From Betaproteobacteria bacterium (GTDB taxonomy: Bacteria > Pseudomonadota > Gammaproteobacteria > Burkholderiales > SG8-39): 6,763 nucleotides of DNA. Below the pieces are notes generated by a model. The model had not been told where the DNA came from. It searched no databases and worked only from the letters and a program-made list of their open reading frames with translations. Position 1 is the first letter of the stretch; every line of letters starts with the position of its first letter. The translations under genes and the position numbers were made by a program. Below, piece by piece: positions 1 to 5,780 of this stretch. The DNA lies in NCBI GenBank assembly GCA_029858545.1, contig JAOUFA010000198.1, forward strand, positions 1-6,763, read 5' to 3'.

Positions 1-584
1 GCGCGCTCGGGCTCGATCCGCTCCTGGATCCACAGGCGCTGCGCGCGATCGCTGATGAACATGTATTCGAAGCCGACGTTGCGACAGTAGGTATCGCGCA
101 AGGCCTGCAGCAGCGAACGCAGGCTGGTACGCTCCAGCCCGACGAACGAGCCCGCGTTCACCTCGCGCTCCAGGTCGGCCTCGGTCAGATCGTAGTAGCC
201 CGCCTCGAGTTCCGGTACGGCGGGCCGCGGCAGGCGTTTCAGGGGATCGAGCGTCGCCCAACGCGAACCGGCGATGCGATAGGCCGTGACCAGCAACAGT
301 GCCGCGACCTGCAAGCGCTCATCGAGCCCCTGCGCGACGCCCGTGCGTACGCCCAATTCCCCGCTCTTCGCGCGCTGCACGAAGGACTCGACGATCGGCG
401 CATGCGCGACGTCCTTGCCGGTGGCGCCGTGCCCCTCGCCGGGCACCGCCTGCATGGCGTCGAAGTAGTCGCGCCATTCATCGGGCACCGAGCCGGGATT
501 GGCCAGGTAATTCTCGTAGAGCTCCTCGACGAACGGTGCGTTACCGCCGAACAGATGGGAGTTGGAGAGGAGCTGCTTCATCAT
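1..584 (-). CDS. sucA: 2-oxoglutarate dehydrogenase E1 component, N-terminal part (runs off the window)
   Basis: This is the first 194 codons of the thiamine-diphosphate-dependent E1 subunit of the 2-oxoglutarate dehydrogenase complex, which decarboxylates 2-oxoglutarate and passes the succinyl group to the E2 lipoyl domain. The frame is open from ATG at 584 to the left edge, with no stop. The start MMKQLLSNSHLFGGNAPF followed by VEELYENYL and PDEWRDYFDAM is the conserved N-terminal segment of E1, known in the family to dock onto E2. The region ending near NVGFEYMFIS and the RLWIQERIE stretch leads into the E1 core, whose ThDP-binding motifs lie outside the window. Two adjacent ATGs (584 and 581) are possible; GGAG at 594-597 gives a 9-nt spacer to the first, so I chose 584. 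It is the same strand as gltA, 185 nt downstream of it. The gene is also called odhA. Truncation here is only the window edge. Confidence 0.95.
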   Translation of the reverse strand, partial: MMKQLLSNSHLFGGNAPFVEELYENYLANPGSVPDEWRDYFDAMQAVPGEGHGATGKDVAHAPIVESFVQRAKSGELGVRTGVAQGLDERLQVAALLLVTAYRIAGSRWATLDPLKRLPRPAVPELEAGYYDLTEADLEREVNAGSFVGLERTSLRSLLQALRDTYCRNVGFEYMFISDRAQRLWIQERIEPER

Positions 585-628
585 GGGTGTCTACTCCGGG
601 AAGGAGGTACCGGTGAAGGCTACTGCAA

Positions 629-680
629 AAGAACCTCGGTCCATTTACACCTGGATCCTAATCCGGGTCGCGAGGTTCTT
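629..680. repeat. Inverted repeat, 10-bp perfect arms, in the gltA-sucA spacer
   Basis: AAGAACCTCG at 629-638 is the exact reverse complement of CGAGGTTCTT at 671-680, separated by 32 nt. Inside the loop, ACCTGG and CCGGGT could add a further short stem with one G-T pair, so the RNA on either strand could form a long imperfect hairpin about 50 nt upstream of the sucA start. No T-run follows on the minus strand, so it is not a standard intrinsic terminator. It could be a processing or attenuation hairpin or a small dispersed repeat; function is unknown. Confidence 0.65.
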
Positions 681-692
681 GGGTCTACTAGG

Positions 693-743
693 TCTCCCCA
701 TTTTGTGCCGCTGCGCTTCGCGCCCCTGCGCAACATGGGGAGA
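693..743. repeat. Inverted repeat, 9-bp perfect arms, downstream of gltA
   Basis: TCTCCCCAT at 693-701 pairs perfectly with ATGGGGAGA at 735-743. Inside, TGCGC (712-716) can pair with GCGCA (728-732), giving a two-part stem with an asymmetric internal loop. It begins 27 nt after the gltA stop codon, a usual place for a 3'-end structure. On the minus strand the closing arm is followed by CCTAGTAGACC, not by a U-tract, so Rho-independent termination is doubtful. mRNA 3'-end protection or a dispersed intergenic repeat are alternatives. Confidence 0.6.
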
Positions 744-769
744 TTGCCAACAAAACCGCCCCCCAGCGC

Positions 770-2068
770 TTAACGCTGCCCGATCGGCTTCACATCGCGC
801 TTCACCGCACCTCGGTAGAGCTGGCGCGGACGGCCGATCTTGTACTCGGGATCGCCGATCATCTCCTGCCATTGCGCGATCCAGCCCACCGTACGCGCGA
901 GCGAGAAGATGCAGGTGAACATCGACACCGGTATGCCGAGCGCGCGCTGCACGATGCCGGAATAGAAATCGACGTTCGGGTAGAGCTTGCGACTGACGAA
1001 GTAATCGTCCTCAAGCGCGATCTTCTCCATCGCCATCGCCAGCTTGAACAACGGATCGTCGTGCAAGCCGAGCTCGTTGAGCACCTCGTGACAGGTCTCG
1101 CGCATGAGTTTGGCGCGCGGATCGTAGTTCTTGTACACCCGGTGACCAAAGCCCATCAGCTTGACGTTCGAGTTCTTGTCCTTCACCTGCTTGATGAACT
1201 CGCCCACCTTGGCGACGCCGCCCGCCTTCTGGATGTCCTGGAGCATGCCGAGCGCCGCCTCGTTGGCGCCGCCATGCGCCGGCCCCCACAGGCAGGCGAT
1301 GCCTGCGGCGATGCAGGCGAAGGGGTTCGCGCCAGAAGAACCGGACAGGCGCACCGTGGACGTCGAGGCATTCTGCTCGTGATCGGCGTGCAGGATCAGG
1401 ATGCGATCGAGCGCGCGCTCCAGCACGTTGTTCACCTTGTAGTCCTCGACCGGGAGCGAGAACATCATGTTCATGAAGTTGCCTGTATACGACAGGTTAT
1501 TTCTCGGGTAGACGAAGGGCTGCCCGACCGTGTACTTGTAGGCCATCGCGACGATGGTGGGCATCTTGGCAATCAGGCGGAAGGCCGCGACGCGGCGGTG
1601 CTCCGGATCGGATATGTCCAGCGAGTCGTGGTAGAAGGCCGACAGCGCTCCCACCACGCCCACCATTACCGCCATCGGGTGCGCATCGCGCCGGAACCCC
1701 ATGTAGAAGCGATTCAATTGATCATGCACCATGGTATGACGCATCACGGTACCGACGAACTCGTCGCGCTGCGGCTTATTCGGCAACTCGCCGTTCAGCA
1801 GCAGATAGCAGACATCGAGAAAATCGCAATGCTTGGCGAGTTGCTCAATCGGATAGCCGCGGTAGAGCAGCACGCCGGCATCGCCGTCGATATAGGTAAT
1901 GGTCGAATTGCAGCTCGCCGTGGACATGAAGCCCGGGTCATAGGTGAACATCCCGGACTTGCCGTACAGGCTGCGGATATCGATGACCTCCGGACCGATC
2001 GAGCCGCCGAGCACCGGAAACTCGAGATCGCGCCCATCGGGGAGCTTAAGCGTCGCCTTCTTGTCCAT
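770..2068 (-). CDS. gltA: Citrate synthase, type II (hexameric family)
   Basis: This cytoplasmic enzyme condenses oxaloacetate and acetyl-CoA to citrate, the entry reaction of the cycle. The 432-residue product matches the usual length of the Gram-negative type II enzyme (E. coli 427). The catalytic triad is present: His265 in the GPAHGGANE motif, His309 in MGFGHRVYK and Asp367 in NVDFYSG. The N-terminal beta domain (about 1-60, with YDPGFMSTASCNS) typical of type II enzymes, which in characterised members carry NADH allosteric control, is also there. The C-terminus carries GRPRQLY. ATG at 2068 is preceded by AGGAG (2075-2079) with a 6-nt spacer; an in-frame GTG at 2092 lies upstream of that site and would bury it, so I reject it. 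It is 44 nt after sdhE and 185 nt before sucA, in line with a shared transcript from the sdh promoter. No anomaly is visible. Confidence 0.98.
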   Translation of the reverse strand: MDKKATLKLPDGRDLEFPVLGGSIGPEVIDIRSLYGKSGMFTYDPGFMSTASCNSTITYIDGDAGVLLYRGYPIEQLAKHCDFLDVCYLLLNGELPNKPQRDEFVGTVMRHTMVHDQLNRFYMGFRRDAHPMAVMVGVVGALSAFYHDSLDISDPEHRRVAAFRLIAKMPTIVAMAYKYTVGQPFVYPRNNLSYTGNFMNMMFSLPVEDYKVNNVLERALDRILILHADHEQNASTSTVRLSGSSGANPFACIAAGIACLWGPAHGGANEAALGMLQDIQKAGGVAKVGEFIKQVKDKNSNVKLMGFGHRVYKNYDPRAKLMRETCHEVLNELGLHDDPLFKLAMAMEKIALEDDYFVSRKLYPNVDFYSGIVQRALGIPVSMFTCIFSLARTVGWIAQWQEMIGDPEYKIGRPRQLYRGAVKRDVKPIGQR

Positions 2069-2074
2069 GGTTCT

Positions 2075-2079
2075 CTCCT
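2075..2079 (-). promoter_or_regulatory. Ribosome binding site that sets the gltA start
   Basis: AGGAG on the minus strand, 6 nt before ATG at 2068. It lies inside the reading frame if the upstream GTG at 2092 were used, which argues for the ATG. Just upstream, GTGTG-CAC-CACAC (2080-2092) could form a tiny hairpin next to this site; I attach no function to it. Confidence 0.7.
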
Positions 2080-2095
2080 GTGTGCACCACACGCA

Positions 2096-2111
2096 CCGGC
2101 TTTGCGGCCGG
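2096..2111 (-). other. Small GC hairpin in the sdhE-gltA gap
   Basis: CCGGC at 2096-2100 and GCCGG at 2107-2111 form a 5-bp stem with a 6-nt loop directly after the sdhE stop codon. No T-run follows, so it should not terminate transcription. It may be chance in GC-rich DNA. Confidence 0.3.
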
Positions 2112-2112
2112 A

Positions 2113-2352
2113 CTAGCTCGCCCTCAGCCGGGCGACCAACTCACGATGCCGGGGTTCGAAGCGCTCGCTGCGACCCGCGACAATGTCCCACAAATCGTTA
2201 TCCTGCAATTCGAGCAACTCGCCCAGCCATTCCACCTCGGTCTCGCCGAGACGGTCGGCTTCGCAGCGCATGAACTTTTCGAGCACCAAATCAAGCTCCA
2301 GCAGGCCGCGCCGGCACTTCCACATCAACCTGTCGCGCTCAATTCGGTTCAT
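2113..2352 (-). CDS. sdhE: FAD assembly factor SdhE (SDH5/SdhAF2 family, formerly YgfY/DUF339)
   Basis: This small cytoplasmic protein of 79 residues belongs to the family that promotes covalent attachment of FAD to the flavoprotein subunit SdhA. The signature RGxxE motif is clear at Arg15-Gly16-Leu-Leu-Glu19 (RRGLLELD). The rest has the acidic, helical, five-helix-bundle character of the family, including FMRCEADRL and LLELQDNDLWD. The length is usual (E. coli 88). ATG at 2352 is the only sensible start; the Shine-Dalgarno match is weak, and translation may depend on coupling to sdhB, whose stop is 33 nt upstream. Its place between sdhB and gltA fits its role, since its client SdhA is encoded two genes upstream. 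Confidence 0.94.
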   Translation of the reverse strand: MNRIERDRLMWKCRRGLLELDLVLEKFMRCEADRLGETEVEWLGELLELQDNDLWDIVAGRSERFEPRHRELVARLRAS

Positions 2353-2385
2353 ACGCCACAGTCTATCGGCACAGGACGATCCTGC

Positions 2386-3081
2386 TCACACCGCGCGACG
2401 GACCATCAGGTCCTTGATCTTGCCGATGGCGCGCGTCGGATTGAGGTTCTTCGGACACGCGTCGACGCAATTCATGATCGAATGGCAGCGAAACAACCGG
2501 TAGGGATCTTCCAGATTGTCGAGCCGCTCGCTCGCCGCCTGGTCGCGCGAATCGGCGATGAAACGATAGGCCTGCAGCAAACCGGCCGGACCGACGAACT
2601 TGTCGGGGTTCCACCAAAATGACGGGCAGGAGGTCGAGCAGCAGGCGCACAGAATGCATTCGTACAGTCCGTTCAGCTCCTCGCGCTCCTCGGGCGACTG
2701 CAGGCGCTCGCGCTCCGGCGGCGCATCAGAGTTGATCAGATAAGGCTTGACCGAATAATACTGCTTGAAGAACTGGGTCATATCGACGATCAGGTCTCGC
2801 ACCACGGGCAGGCCGGGCAGCGGCCGCAGCAATACCCGATCGGGTAGATCGGCAATCTTGGTGATGCAGGCGAGCCCGTTCCGGCCGTTGATGTTCATCG
2901 CATCCGATCCACAGACCCCTTCGCGGCAGGAGCGGCGAAACGACAGGCTGTCGTCCTGTTCCTTGATTCGCACCAAGGCGTCGAGCAGCATCCGGTCGGT
3001 CGGCTCGAGCTGCACCTCGTAGTCCTGCATACGGGGCTTGGTGTCCCGGTCCGGGTCGTAGCGGTAGATGGAGAATCGCAT
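2386..3081 (-). CDS. sdhB: Succinate dehydrogenase iron-sulfur subunit
   Basis: This is the electron-transfer subunit of complex II, carrying electrons from the SdhA flavin through three Fe-S clusters to ubiquinone at the inner face of the cytoplasmic membrane. It has 231 residues (E. coli 238). The N-terminal ferredoxin domain binds the [2Fe-2S] cluster with Cys52, Cys57, Asp60 and Cys72; the Asp ligand in CREGVCGSD is also found in E. coli. The C-terminal domain has CILCACCSTSCP: Cys142, Cys145, Cys148 and Cys209 fit the [4Fe-4S] cluster, and Cys152, Cys199 and Cys205 the [3Fe-4S] cluster. Trp156-Trp157 and His200 fall at quinone-site positions. The ATG at 3081 begins MRFSIYRYDP, the family start. 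It lies 58 nt after sdhA and 33 nt before sdhE, with a weak Shine-Dalgarno. All ligands are intact. Confidence 0.98.
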   Translation of the reverse strand: MRFSIYRYDPDRDTKPRMQDYEVQLEPTDRMLLDALVRIKEQDDSLSFRRSCREGVCGSDAMNINGRNGLACITKIADLPDRVLLRPLPGLPVVRDLIVDMTQFFKQYYSVKPYLINSDAPPERERLQSPEEREELNGLYECILCACCSTSCPSFWWNPDKFVGPAGLLQAYRFIADSRDQAASERLDNLEDPYRLFRCHSIMNCVDACPKNLNPTRAIGKIKDLMVRRAV

Positions 3082-3102
3082 CGTCTGGGGGCTCTTCGGT
3101 TC

Positions 3103-3124
3103 GCGCCGGCTTCAGACTCGGCGC
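3103..3124 (-). other. GC-rich hairpin in the sdhA-sdhB gap
   Basis: GCGCCG at 3103-3108 and CGGCGC at 3119-3124 form a perfect 6-bp stem with a 10-nt loop inside the 58-nt gap, the largest within the sdhCDAB part. There is no T-run. Such a structure could affect mRNA processing or the ratio of the two subunits, but chance is possible. Confidence 0.35.
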
Positions 3125-3139
3125 CGATTTTGAGTCAAA

Positions 3140-4909
3140 TCAATAGTTCCGCGCCTTCGGCTCGAAGGTCTCGACGCTGAGGGGTTTCGCATGCACCGGC
3201 TTGTACTCGAGGCGGTTGCCCTCCTTGTACCACAGCGTGTGCTTCATCCAGTTCCGGTCGTCACGTTCCGGATAATCACTGCGCGACTGGGCGCCGCGCG
3301 ACTCCTTGCGCGCCTCCGCCGATACCATGGTCGACATCGCCGCCTCGACCAGATTGTCGAGTTCCAGCGCCTCGATGCGCGCGGTATTGAACACCTTCGA
3401 GTGGTCGCCGATGAAGCTGCGCGCGGCGCGCGCGGCAACCTCCTTCATCCTGCTCACCCCCTGCGCGAGGTCGTCCGGAAAACGAAACACTCCGCAGTGC
3501 GCCTGCATGGTTTTGCGCAGATCGGCGCCCACCACATGGACCGATTCACCCGATGTCGTGGCGTCAAGGCGCGCCAGGCGCGCACGCGGCCGATCGGCCG
3601 CTTCCGCGGTCAGGTCCGGGTGCGCCTCGGGCAGCGCGCGGATGTCGCGCGCCATCTGCTCGCCCGCCGCCTTGCCGAACACCACCAGGTCGAGCAGTGA
3701 ATTCGTACCGAGCCGGTTGGCACCGTGCACCGAGACGCAGGCGCACTCGCCTACCGCGTAAAAACCCGCCAAGACCGCCTCGGGATTGCCGTTCATCGGC
3801 GCGACCACCTGGCCGAGATAATTGGTCGGAATACCGCCCATCTGGTAGTGCACCGTCGGCACCACCGGAACCGGATCGCGCACCGGATCGACGTTCGCGA
3901 ACTTGATCGCGATTTCGCGAATGCCAGGAAGGCGCTGATTGATGACCTCCGGCCCGAGATGATCGAGCTTGAGCAGCAGGTGGTCGCCGTCCTTGCCGCA
4001 GCCCCGTCCTTCCTTCATTTCGGTGGTCATCGCGCGCGAGACCACGTCGCGGCTCGCCAGGTCCTTGGCGTTCGGGGCATAACGTTCCATGAAACGCTCG
4101 CCATCCTTGTTGAGCAGATAACCGCCCTCGCCGCGCACTCCCTCGGTGATCAGTACCCCCGCGCCGTATACCCCGGTCGGGTGAAACTGGAAGAATTCCA
4201 TGTCCTCGAGCGGCACTCCGGCGCGCGCCGCCATGCCCAAGCCATCGCCGGTATTGATGAACGCATTGGTGCTCGCGGCATAGATACGCCCCGCGCCACC
4301 GGTGGCAAAGAGCGTCGCCTTGGCCTGAAAAATCACCGCCTCGCCGGTCTCCATCTCCAGCGCGACCACGCCGAGCACCGTGCCATCGGCGCCGCGGATC
4401 AGATCGAGCGCCATCCATTCGATGAAGAACTGGGTATTCGCCTTGATGTTCTGCTGGTACAGGGTGTGCAGCATCGCATGCCCGGTGCGGTCGGCCGCCG
4501 CGCAGGAGCGCATCGCCATCTTTGAGCTGCCGTAGTCCTGCGTGTGTCCACCGAAGGGACGCTGGTAGATCTTGCCGTTCTCGAGGCGATCGAAGGGCAT
4601 GCCCATGTGTTCGAGTTCGATCACGACCTCGTTCGCGCGCCGGCACATGTACTCGATCGCATCCTGGTCGCCCAGGTAGTCGGAGCCCTTCACCGTGTCG
4701 TACATGTGCCAGTGCCAGTTGTCCTCGGTCGAGTTGGCGAGCGGCGCGGCGATCCCTCCCTGCGCCGCAACCGTATGCGAACGCGTCGGAAAGACTTTGC
4801 TGAGTACCGCCACGCGCAGGTCGGCGCGCGCGAGTTCCAGCGACGCGCGCAGCCCCGAGCCGCCTGCTCCGACCACCAGCGCATCGAATCTACGTACCGG
4901 CAATGTCAC
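3140..4909 (-). CDS. sdhA: Succinate dehydrogenase flavoprotein subunit
   Basis: This catalytic subunit of complex II oxidises succinate to fumarate on the cytoplasmic side of the membrane. Its 589 residues match E. coli SdhA (588). The dinucleotide fold appears as VVGAGGSGLRASLELA (about 12-27). His45 in RSHTVAAQGG is the site of covalent FAD attachment. Substrate and catalytic residues appear at the expected places: His243 (FQFHPTG), Arg287 (SRDVVSR), His354 (VHYQMGG) and Arg399 (GANRLGTNSLLD). The C-terminal domain ends in WYKEGNRLEYKPV and ETFEPKARNY, typical of the family. Translation starts with GTG at 4909, supported by GGAG at 4917-4920 with a 7-nt spacer; the reading frame beginning MTLPVRRFDALVVG fits the family. 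It starts 3 nt after the sdhD stop, so translational coupling is likely. sdhE, two genes downstream, encodes its flavinylation factor. Confidence 0.98.
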   Translation of the reverse strand: MTLPVRRFDALVVGAGGSGLRASLELARADLRVAVLSKVFPTRSHTVAAQGGIAAPLANSTEDNWHWHMYDTVKGSDYLGDQDAIEYMCRRANEVVIELEHMGMPFDRLENGKIYQRPFGGHTQDYGSSKMAMRSCAAADRTGHAMLHTLYQQNIKANTQFFIEWMALDLIRGADGTVLGVVALEMETGEAVIFQAKATLFATGGAGRIYAASTNAFINTGDGLGMAARAGVPLEDMEFFQFHPTGVYGAGVLITEGVRGEGGYLLNKDGERFMERYAPNAKDLASRDVVSRAMTTEMKEGRGCGKDGDHLLLKLDHLGPEVINQRLPGIREIAIKFANVDPVRDPVPVVPTVHYQMGGIPTNYLGQVVAPMNGNPEAVLAGFYAVGECACVSVHGANRLGTNSLLDLVVFGKAAGEQMARDIRALPEAHPDLTAEAADRPRARLARLDATTSGESVHVVGADLRKTMQAHCGVFRFPDDLAQGVSRMKEVAARAARSFIGDHSKVFNTARIEALELDNLVEAAMSTMVSAEARKESRGAQSRSDYPERDDRNWMKHTLWYKEGNRLEYKPVHAKPLSVETFEPKARNY

Positions 4910-4912
4910 CCG

Positions 4913-5257
4913 CTATCTCCAGAGAATGTGAATGGCCCAGGCCAGGTAGGCGAGAATCGTCAGCAGCACGACGGTATGCAAGGCAAGACGCAAGCCGACC
5001 GGCTGAACGTAGTCCATCAGTATGTCGCGTATGCCCACCCACATATGCCAAGCCAAGCTCGCGGCGAATACCAGCGTCGAGACCCGGACCCAGCCCTGCT
5101 CGAAAAATCCACGCCACGCGGCATAGGTCAGCGGCCGCCCGCCGGGCAGGGCGACCAGAATCGCGAAAACATAGACGGCGATGAGTACCCCGGAAATGCG
5201 CTGCGCCAGCCAGTCGCGCAGGCCGTAATGCGCGCCGACGACGATTCGCTTCACCAT
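4913..5257 (-). CDS. sdhD: Succinate dehydrogenase membrane anchor subunit
   Basis: This is the smaller cytochrome b556 anchor of complex II; with SdhC it binds heme b and ubiquinone and holds SdhAB on the membrane. From ATG at 5257 it has 114 residues (E. coli 115) and three hydrophobic spans, near 21-37, 58-77 and 88-111. Key residues fall at E. coli numbers with this start: Arg20 (AQRISG), heme ligand His71 (LAWHMWVGIR), and Asp82-Tyr83 (MDYV) at the quinone site. The alternative ATG at 5266 would add MEA; GGAAG at 5260-5264 lies just before 5257, at a short spacing, and slightly favours the shorter form. The gene overlaps the end of sdhC by 7 nt (16 with the longer start), implying coupled translation and matched anchor stoichiometry. 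It ends in TAG at 4913. Confidence 0.95.
   Translation of the reverse strand: MVKRIVVGAHYGLRDWLAQRISGVLIAVYVFAILVALPGGRPLTYAAWRGFFEQGWVRVSTLVFAASLAWHMWVGIRDILMDYVQPVGLRLALHTVVLLTILAYLAWAIHILWR
4917..4920 (-). promoter_or_regulatory. Ribosome binding site supporting the GTG start of sdhA
   Basis: GGAG on the minus strand lies in the last codons of sdhD and 7 nt before GTG at 4909. Its position decides for the GTG, as no in-frame ATG lies near the conserved N-terminus. Confidence 0.75.
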
Positions 5258-5652
5258 AGCTTCCATCCGAAGAAGGCGGTGAGCGCGAGACTCACCGCGA
5301 GAACCGCCACGCTCGAACGCCAGGAGGCCGCCTTCTCGATACCCCAGTGCAGGTCGAGCAGCAGGAAACGAGTGCCCGCGCACAGGTGATGGCAGAAGGC
5401 CCAGACGATGACCAGCAGGGAAACCTTGACGAGCGGCAGTGCCGCGTAGTGCTGGATCTGCGCGAAACCCTGCTCGGAGGCAAGGCTGCGGTCGAGCATG
5501 AACAGAAGCCAGAGCGTCGCCGCGAACAACAGAGCCCCGCTCACACGGTGCAGAATCGACACCCAACCAGGCAGGGGAAGGCGGATTTCGAATAACAGTG
5601 CGCGAAGATTGAGGTATTTGGGTCTTTTCTTCTTTGCGGCTGCCTGCGCCAT
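5251..5652 (-). CDS. sdhC: Succinate dehydrogenase cytochrome b556 subunit
   Basis: This is the larger membrane anchor of complex II. The 133-residue product has a basic N-terminus (MAQAAAKKKRPKYLNL), then IRLPLPG and SILHRVSG, and three hydrophobic spans near 33-56, 72-92 and 113-131. Ser32 and Arg36 in SILHRVSG correspond to the E. coli quinone-site residues Ser27 and Arg31. His89 in HHLCAGTR aligns with the E. coli heme ligand His84 (H-x3-G-x-R spacing). The residue after this Arg is Phe96, where E. coli and, from memory, many homologues have His. ATG at 5652 is chosen because the family sequence begins there; in-frame sequence upstream is unlike the family. A GGA-type Shine-Dalgarno lies about 10 nt upstream. 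It is the first sdh gene, 128 nt after the regulator, with a promoter candidate in that gap. Confidence 0.96.
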   Translation of the reverse strand: MAQAAAKKKRPKYLNLRALLFEIRLPLPGWVSILHRVSGALLFAATLWLLFMLDRSLASEQGFAQIQHYAALPLVKVSLLVIVWAFCHHLCAGTRFLLLDLHWGIEKAASWRSSVAVLAVSLALTAFFGWKLW

Positions 5653-5683
5653 GACCGGAACATCCTTCACGTTGCCGTGCTGC

Positions 5684-5714
5684 GGGAAGATACAAACAGG
5701 GAAGAAATACAAAC
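5684..5714. repeat. Two tandem direct repeats upstream of sdhC
   Basis: GGGAAGATACAAAC (5684-5697) is followed after one base by GGGAAGAAATACAAAC (5699-5714), the same unit with a 2-nt insertion. On the minus strand they read as two GTTTGTAT-CTTCCC units between the predicted sdhC transcription start and its ribosome binding site, so they would lie in the mRNA leader. They could be paired protein-binding sites or leader elements, or a local duplication. No function is assigned. Confidence 0.6.
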
Positions 5715-5739
5715 GCGGGATAAGGCGATTATATCCCGC
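5715..5739 (-). terminator. Perfect 8-bp inverted repeat after gntR; possible weak terminator or operator
   Basis: GCGGGATA (5715-5722) pairs exactly with TATCCCGC (5732-5739) around a 9-nt loop. It lies 41 nt beyond the gntR stop, and on the minus strand it is followed by the T-rich GTTTGTATTTCTT, so it could be an imperfect Rho-independent terminator for gntR. The same bases contain a consensus TATAAT on the minus strand, so an operator over the sdhC promoter is an equally good reading. Confidence 0.45.
5728..5733 (-). promoter_or_regulatory. Candidate -10 element of the sdhC promoter
   Basis: TATAAT on the minus strand (5733 down to 5728) is a perfect -10 consensus, 75 nt upstream of the sdhC start codon. 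At 16-18 nt upstream no hexamer resembles TTGACA (AATCGG at 17 nt) and there is no extended -10 TG. If used, transcription would begin near 5721. The poor -35 suggests dependence on an activator; inverted repeats CGATT-CGA-AATCG (5752-5764) and TTCGA-AA-TCGAA (5755-5766) lie in the -35 region as candidate binding sites. Confidence 0.5.
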
Positions 5740-5780
5740 ATTGCAACATCCCGATTCGAAATCGAACGACAATCCGCGAA

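Larger units (their letters stand above)
585..769 (-). other. gltA-sucA intergenic region with two inverted repeats
   Basis: This 185-nt spacer is much longer than the other gaps in the gene string. It holds two perfect-arm inverted repeats (listed separately) and the sucA ribosome binding site. I see no convincing sigma-70 promoter for sucA on the minus strand and no hairpin followed by a T-run that would clearly end the gltA transcript. Whether sucA is read through from gltA or has its own promoter cannot be settled from the sequence. Confidence 0.6.

Noticed and set aside
693..743. Intrinsic terminator for gltA
   Set aside because: The stem is good but the downstream bases on the minus strand have no U-tract, so I list it as an inverted repeat only.
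2069..2092. Upstream GTG start for gltA at 2092
   Set aside because: It would add eight residues unlike the family and place the good AGGAG ribosome site inside the coding sequence; ATG at 2068 is better placed.
872..2116. Long plus-strand open frame of 414 codons antisense to gltA
   Set aside because: It lies wholly across a citrate synthase gene with all catalytic residues; the translation is rich in His, Arg and Glu as expected from an antisense frame of GC-rich DNA and shows no domain pattern.
3564..4646. Minus-strand frame of 360 codons overlapping sdhA in another frame, and several plus-strand frames across 3191-4525
   Set aside because: They are out-of-frame shadows of sdhA: Arg/Gly/Ala-rich or His/Arg-rich low-complexity translations without recognisable domains.
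4544..5389. Plus-strand frame of 281 codons antisense to sdhA, sdhD and sdhC
   Set aside because: It crosses three clear gene boundaries on the other strand and resembles no family; frame openness follows from high GC.
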